Origin: Nocardioides baculatus
Lineage (GTDB): Bacteria > Actinomycetota > Actinomycetes > Propionibacteriales > Nocardioidaceae
Direction of reading: 5' to 3'
Length of the DNA: 64,000 bases
Assembly (NCBI RefSeq): GCF_016735675.1
Contig: NZ_JAERSG010000002.1
Coordinates: 740,126-804,125, forward strand
A model generated the notes under the pieces. That model did no database searches. It had not been told where the DNA came from and worked only from the letters and a program-made list of their open reading frames with translations. The position numbers and the translations under genes were made by a program. Shown here piece by piece: positions 51,850-64,000 of the stretch (within the stretch, counting starts at the first letter, position 1; each line of letters begins with the position of its first letter).

Positions 51850-53235
51850 TCAGCGCAGCTCGCAGGAGCGGCGGACCTCCGCGACGCAGCGGTCGCGACC
51901 ACCCTGTCCGACGGCACGGTCGCGGCCGGGCCCGCCGAAGATCCGGTCCTCGCCCGGCCCACCGAGCATCGTGTCGTTGCCACGGCCTCCGACGAGCTTC
52001 TCGTTGCTGTAGCCGCCCTGGAGCCGGTCGGCGCCGGAGCCCCCGATGAGGACGAACGGCACCCGGGAGGCCTTGGCCGTGCGGTCGCTGGACGAGCTCA
52101 GCACGTCGGCGCCGCCACGTCCCTCGACGCGGGCCGTCCGGGTGTAGACGCGGATGGTGTCCGGCCCGTTCGTGCCGATCACCTTCGATCGACCCCCCGC
52201 CACCGAGATGGTCTCCCAGGCGTCCAGCGACCCGGAGTACGCCGTACGTGCCCTGCTCTCGTCCGTGCAGTCGTAGCCGATACCCAGCCGCACGTCCGCG
52301 ACCCGGCACCGTGGCATGCCCAGCCGGTCGCGACCGGGGCCGCCGATCCGGTCGCCCCCGGCAGCGTCGAGCATCTCGATCCGGTCGTCGCCACCGCCCA
52401 TGTCGGCGTCGAGCCGGAGCCGGGCGTCACCAACCGGGGACGGGCCACCGTCAGCGGCCTGGGTGGGCCAGAACGTGAGGTACTCGCCGACGTCGGCGCC
52501 GGTGAAGGTGGTGCGGAGGTGGGAGTACTCCAGTCCCCAAGACGTCACCGGGCCGCTCCAGCGCAGCACAGGCCGCGAGTCGACCGCCACGACGCCCCGA
52601 GGAGCGTCGATGGAGACGTCCGAGCCGGACCAGCCCGACGTCAGCCGCAGCCGGTTGTCGCCGTCGCCGAGGTCGATGGCGGGCCCGGTCTGCTCACCGG
52701 CCCAGTTGACGCCGTCGTCGCCCGCTCCGGTGGAGATGACGTCGGAGTTCCGGGTTCCCGCGACCGCGGTCCCGCTGGTCACCGTGTCGTTGCCGCCCCG
52801 GGTGTCGATCACGTCCCTCTCGGTGTCGGTCGAGTCCGCGAAGTCGGAGGTGCCAGCCGCGACGAACTCGCCCGTCGCATCGCTCCCGACATAGGTGTCG
52901 GAGCCGGAGCCGAGGTAGACGGTCAGGCTGCGCTTGCTCGCGACGGTCTCGTTGTGCACCTCGTCGTCACCGTCGCCGGTGCCGAGGAAGAGGTAGCGGC
53001 GAACGCTGTCGTCGAGCCGGATGCACACCAGGTCATTGCCTGCGCCGGTGTCGACGGACTTCTGGCCCGGTCCGACGACCATCACGTCGTCGCCCGGCGT
53101 CCCCGCGTCGCCGGTGACCGTGACCGCGCGTCCCTGGCAGGTCTGCGGGTCGGCATGGGCAGCAGGTGCTCCGAGCGCGAGGGCTCCGAGCAGGAGCGTG
53201 ATGGCGGTGGTCGTAGCTGGACGACGGGGCGTCAT
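51850..53235 (-). CDS. secreted RTX/hemolysin-type calcium-binding repeat protein
   Basis: 461 residues with a signal peptide (TTTAITLLLGALALGAPAAH, cleavage near residue 28). At least eight RTX-like nonapeptides occur: DTGAGNDLV, GTGDGDDEV, GSGSDTYVGS, DTRGGNDTV, STGAGDDGV, GGRGNDTMLGG, GGPGEDRIFGG and GGPGRDRAVG. They form a calcium-stabilised beta roll rather than a toxin; no type I secretion signal is evident and the signal peptide indicates Sec export. Function unknown: adhesin or matrix protein are possibilities. Cys at the C-terminus (RCVAEVRRSCEL) may form a disulfide. Monocistronic. Confidence 0.85.
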   Translation of the reverse strand: MTPRRPATTTAITLLLGALALGAPAAHADPQTCQGRAVTVTGDAGTPGDDVMVVGPGQKSVDTGAGNDLVCIRLDDSVRRYLFLGTGDGDDEVHNETVASKRSLTVYLGSGSDTYVGSDATGEFVAAGTSDFADSTDTERDVIDTRGGNDTVTSGTAVAGTRNSDVISTGAGDDGVNWAGEQTGPAIDLGDGDNRLRLTSGWSGSDVSIDAPRGVVAVDSRPVLRWSGPVTSWGLEYSHLRTTFTGADVGEYLTFWPTQAADGGPSPVGDARLRLDADMGGGDDRIEMLDAAGGDRIGGPGRDRLGMPRCRVADVRLGIGYDCTDESRARTAYSGSLDAWETISVAGGRSKVIGTNGPDTIRVYTRTARVEGRGGADVLSSSSDRTAKASRVPFVLIGGSGADRLQGGYSNEKLVGGRGNDTMLGGPGEDRIFGGPGRDRAVGQGGRDRCVAEVRRSCELR

Positions 53236-53311
53236 GGTGGGCCTCTCCCGAGGTGGTGGCTGTCCGTCAGGAGACGCGGCCCGTCGCCGATCGGTTGCCC
53301 ACGCCCGGGGT

Positions 53312-56377
<3,066 letters not shown>

Positions 56378-56381
<4 letters not shown>

Positions 56382-57331
56382 TCGAGACCGGTTCAGACCC
56401 CAGCCCCGGCCCGACGCGGCCCGACCCCGCCAAGGCGCGCACGCTCGCGGCAGCACTGCCGTGGCTCAAGCGCTACCACGGCCAGACGATCGTGGTGAAG
56501 TACGGCGGCAACGCGATGACCGACGATGCCCTCAAGGTCGCCTTCGCCGAGGACATCGCGTTCCTGAGGTTCGCCGGCTTCAAGCCGGTCGTCGTCCACG
56601 GCGGCGGCCCACAGATCTCGAAGATGCTCGACCGGCTCGGCATCGAGTCGGAGTTCCGTGGCGGCCTCCGGGTCACCACGCCGGAGGCGATGGACGTCGT
56701 CCGGATGGTGCTCGTCGGCCAGGTGCAGCGCGAGCTCGTCGGCCTGATCAACCAGCACGGAGCCCTCGCGGTCGGGCTGTCCGGCGAGGACGCCGGCCTC
56801 TTCACCGCCGAGCGCACCAACACGGTGGTCGACGGCGAGGAGGTCGACCTCGGCCTCGTCGGCGAGGTCGCGGAGGTCCGCCCCGAGGCCGTCCTCGACC
56901 TGATCGAGGCCGGTCGCGTGCCGGTCGTCAGCTCGGTGGCGCCCGACGCCAACGGACTCGTGCACAACGTCAACGCCGACACCGCCGCGGCTGCCCTCGC
57001 GATCGCCCTGGGCGCCGAGAAGCTGATGGTCCTCACCGACGTCGAGGGCCTCTACCGCGACTACGGCAAGTCCGACGACCTCATCCAGGAGATCAGCCCC
57101 GAGGCCCTCGGTGAGATGCTGCCGTCCCTCGACGCGGGCATGATCCCCAAGATGCGCGCCTGCTACGAGGCCGTCGTCGGGGGAGTGCCGCGCGCCACCG
57201 TCGTCGACGGGCGCGAGCCGCACGCCGTGCTGCTCGAGATCTTCACCGACGAGGGCGTCGGCACCCAGGTGCTGCCCGGTGCCGCCACCAAGCTGCGCAA
57301 GCCCTACCCGAAGGCGGAGGACGCATCGTGA
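56378..57331 (+). CDS. argB: acetylglutamate kinase
   Basis: 317 residues. The nucleotide/substrate lysines are in [24 protein letters not shown] follows, and [20 protein letters not shown] holds the active site and ENVNADT-type motif. The first ~20 residues are a Pro-rich extension. Feedback control by arginine is usual for this type. Overlaps argJ and argD. Confidence 0.95.
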
Positions 57332-58532
57332 AGTCACCCCACGACGTGAGCGCGATCCAGGACCGCTACGCCGGCGCGGTCATGAACACCTTCGGCCCGC
57401 CGGCCCTGGCCCTCAGCCGCGGGCAGGGAGCCCACGTGTGGGACGCCGACGGCAAGGAGTACGTCGACCTGCTGGCGGGCATCGCCGTCAACGCCCTCGG
57501 TCACGCGCACCCCGCGCTGGTCGAGGCGGTGACGACCCAGCTGTCGACCCTCGGCCACGTCTCCAACTTCTTCGCCACCGAGCCCCAGGTCTCCCTCGCG
57601 GAGCGGCTGGTGTCGCTCCTCGGGTGGGGTGAGGAGGCCCGCGTCTTCTTCAGCAACTCGGGCGCCGAGGCCAACGAGGCCGCCCTCAAGCTCACCCGGC
57701 GCACGGGCCGCACCCGGATCGTCGCCGCCGAGGGCTCGTTCCACGGCCGCACGATGGGTGCGCTCGCGCTCACCTCCAAGGCCGCCTACCGCGAGCCGTT
57801 CGAGCCGCTGCCCGGCGACGTCACCTTCGTGCCGTACGACGACGTGGCCGCGTTGGAGGCAGCTGTCGACGACACCGTCGCCGCGATCGTCCTCGAGCCG
57901 GTCCAGGGCGAGGCCGGCGTCGTGGTGCCGTCACCTGACTACCTCGCTGCCGCGCAGCGCATCGCCCGCGACCACGGTGCGCTCCTCTGGCTCGACGAGG
58001 TGCAGACCGGCATCGCCCGCACCGGTGCGTGGTTCGCCCACCAGCTCCTCGACGGCATCGAGCCCGACGTGGTCACCGTGGCCAAGGGCCTCGGCGGTGG
58101 CATCCCGATCGGCGCCACGGTCGCCCGCGGGGAAGCGGCGACGCTGCTCCAGCCCGGCAACCACGGCACCACCTTCGGCGGCAACCCGATCGCCTGCGCA
58201 GCCGCGCTCGCCGTGCTCGACACGATCGTCGCCGACGACCTGCTCGCCGCGACCCACGCTCGGGGGGACCAGCTCGCCGCCCTGCTGGCGAAGCAGCCCG
58301 GTGTCGTCGAGGTGACCGGTGCCGGACTGATGCGCGGCGCCGAGCTCGACGGCCCCTACGCGACCCACGCCGTGGCCGCGGCCCGCAGCGCCGGCTTCAT
58401 CCTCAACGCCACGGGACCGACCCGGCTGCGCTTCGTCCCGCCGCTGGTGATCAGCGCCGACGACCTCGACGCCCTCGACGCCGCCCTCCCGCAGATCCTC
58501 GACGACGCCCGCACCGGGGCGCAGGAGACTCC

Positions 58533-58536
<4 letters not shown>
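57328..58536 (+). CDS. argD: acetylornithine transaminase
   Basis: 402 residues, class III aminotransferase. [20 protein letters not shown] start, [13 protein letters not shown] phosphate site, [14 protein letters not shown] with the ring Asp, and the Schiff-base lysine in [17 protein letters not shown] start overlaps the argB stop. Confidence 0.95.
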
Positions 58537-63411
<4,875 letters not shown>

Positions 63412-63881
63412 CCTGCGGTTATGCGTGGAAGGCACCCCCGGTTTGGCACGGCCCGCGGGGAGGGTCTAATGTTCTTCCTGTCGCCGCAAGCGGCGCCGCT
63501 CCCCGGCCAGAAGGTTGGATGGAACGGAGACCAGCTGCGACCACACCGAGCGCCAGACTCACGAGTTTGACGGTGAGCCTCACGCCCGGTAAGTTTCTGC
63601 AGGTTGCCCCGCGACCGGACCGGCCCAGCCGGCGAGGATCGGGTGCGTCTGATTTTTGAGAACTCAACAGTGTGTTTGATTAGTCGACGAATTAGTTTGT
63701 TTTGCCCCGTTGACATGGTTGCTTGCTGGTCCTTTGTGGGTTGGTGGGTGATGGTGTTGATGGTTTCTTTGACAATGATTCTGACAACATGTCAGTTTCG
63801 TCGGTCAGGGGATGTGGCTCTTATTGATTGTCGCCTGGATGTCTGCCGCCTTTTTGGGGTGGTGGTGTTTGGGTGTTTTTT
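63412..63881 (+). promoter_or_regulatory. rRNA operon promoter and leader
   Basis: A 470-base gap without a protein gene. TTGACG (63567-63572) and TAAGTT (63590-63595) with 17 bases between are a strong promoter. Further TTGACA elements occur at 63710-63715 and 63769-63774 with weaker -10s. TTGAGAACTCAA at 63656-63667 resembles the actinobacterial antitermination region. From about 63650 onward the sequence is clearly AT-richer than the rest of the window. A hairpin CGCCGC/GCGGCG lies at 63481-63494. Confidence 0.7.
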
Positions 63882-64000
63882 TCGATGGAGAGTTTGATCC
63901 TGGCTCAGGACGAACGCTGGCGGCGTGCTTAACACATGCAAGTCGAGCGGAAAGGCCACTTCGGTGGTACTCGAGCGGCGAACGGGTGAGTAACACGTGA
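63882..64000 (+). rRNA. rrs: 16S ribosomal RNA, 5' end (cut by window edge)
   Basis: AGAGTTTGATCCTGGCTCAG begins at 63889, corresponding to E. coli position 8, so the mature 5' end is near 63882. GACGAACGCTGGCGGCGTGC and TTAACACATGCAAGTCGAGC follow, with the first variable loop GGAAAGGCCACTTCGGTGGT, then GAACGGGTGAGTAACACGTG at the edge. The variable-loop form is typical of Nocardioides. About 119 bases are present. Confidence 0.95.

Overview
The window looks like chromosomal DNA of a high-GC actinobacterium of the Nocardioidaceae, most probably Nocardioides or a close relative. The evidence is the very GC-rich codon use, the start of a 16S rRNA gene at the right edge with a Nocardioides-like first variable region, actinobacterial gene neighbourhoods (FadE24/FadE23-like pair, GuaB1, SseB-infC-rpmI-rplT, argCJBDFRGH, riboflavin operon with a PnuC-type transporter) and a mycothiol-type maleylpyruvate isomerase relative. 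Genus is an inference. I see no prophage, insertion sequence or CRISPR array. The region is mostly core chromosome with small accessory patches.

Layout. 1-7.6 kb: a truncated SpoU-type RNA methyltransferase and peptide deformylase (minus), two acyl-CoA dehydrogenases behind a palindromic operator, a YiaA/B membrane protein, an aromatic amino acid decarboxylase, GuaB1 and a sulfotransferase. 7.6-13.7 kb (minus): a Rieske protein gene with a TGA exactly at its first cluster cysteine, an epimerase, an RDD protein, an HTH-less LysR-type protein, a BCCT transporter and a family A DNA polymerase. 13.8-19.6 kb: a secreted phospholipase D-like protein, a PLP decarboxylase, and two VanZ-like paralogues flanking an HTH regulator/SDR pair. 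19.7-26.5 kb: a gamma-glutamylation type amine catabolic cluster (amidotransferase, SDR, aldehyde dehydrogenase, glutamine-synthetase-like ligase, FCD regulator) divergent from an APC permease. 26.5-33.4 kb: a small secreted protein, tRNA-Leu(GAG), an M20 peptidase, then an FMN riboswitch and ribD-ribE-ribM-ribBA-ribH. 33.4-40.7 kb: hisE-hisG, a PH-domain protein, a methyltransferase, a divergent aldose epimerase/GNAT pair, a minus operon (P-loop kinase, D-serine-dehydratase-like enzyme, membrane protein) and SseB. 40.7-43.5 kb: infC-rpmI-rplT behind a structured leader, then a SpoU methyltransferase and a DUF4031 protein. 43.5-48 kb: sensor kinase, response regulator, and an 884-residue kinase/DUF4153 fusion. 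48-51.8 kb: pheS-pheT. 51.8-54.1 kb (minus): an RTX-repeat secreted protein and an MDMPI-like protein. 54.2-63.4 kb: argCJBDFRGH plus an alkyladenine glycosylase, the arg genes almost all overlapping by four bases. 63.4-64 kb: rRNA leader and the first ~119 bases of 16S rRNA.

Regulation is unusually legible. About twenty starts have a -10-like TANNNT hexamer only 6-8 bases upstream, which indicates leaderless transcription. Operator-like sites overlap the -10 at argC (an ARG box, with argR inside the same operon) and at the acyl-CoA dehydrogenase pair. The riboflavin operon has a full FMN riboswitch. infC appears to start at AUC and to be preceded by an attenuator overlapping a small reading frame.

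The items most worth follow-up are the Rieske gene whose in-frame TGA replaces the box I cysteine (selenocysteine, readthrough or fresh nonsense mutation), the kinase-DUF4153 fusion across a 12-bp tandem repeat that retains an internal ribosome binding site and ATG, a 44-bp palindromic element present twice 21 kb apart, and the infC and pheS leaders.
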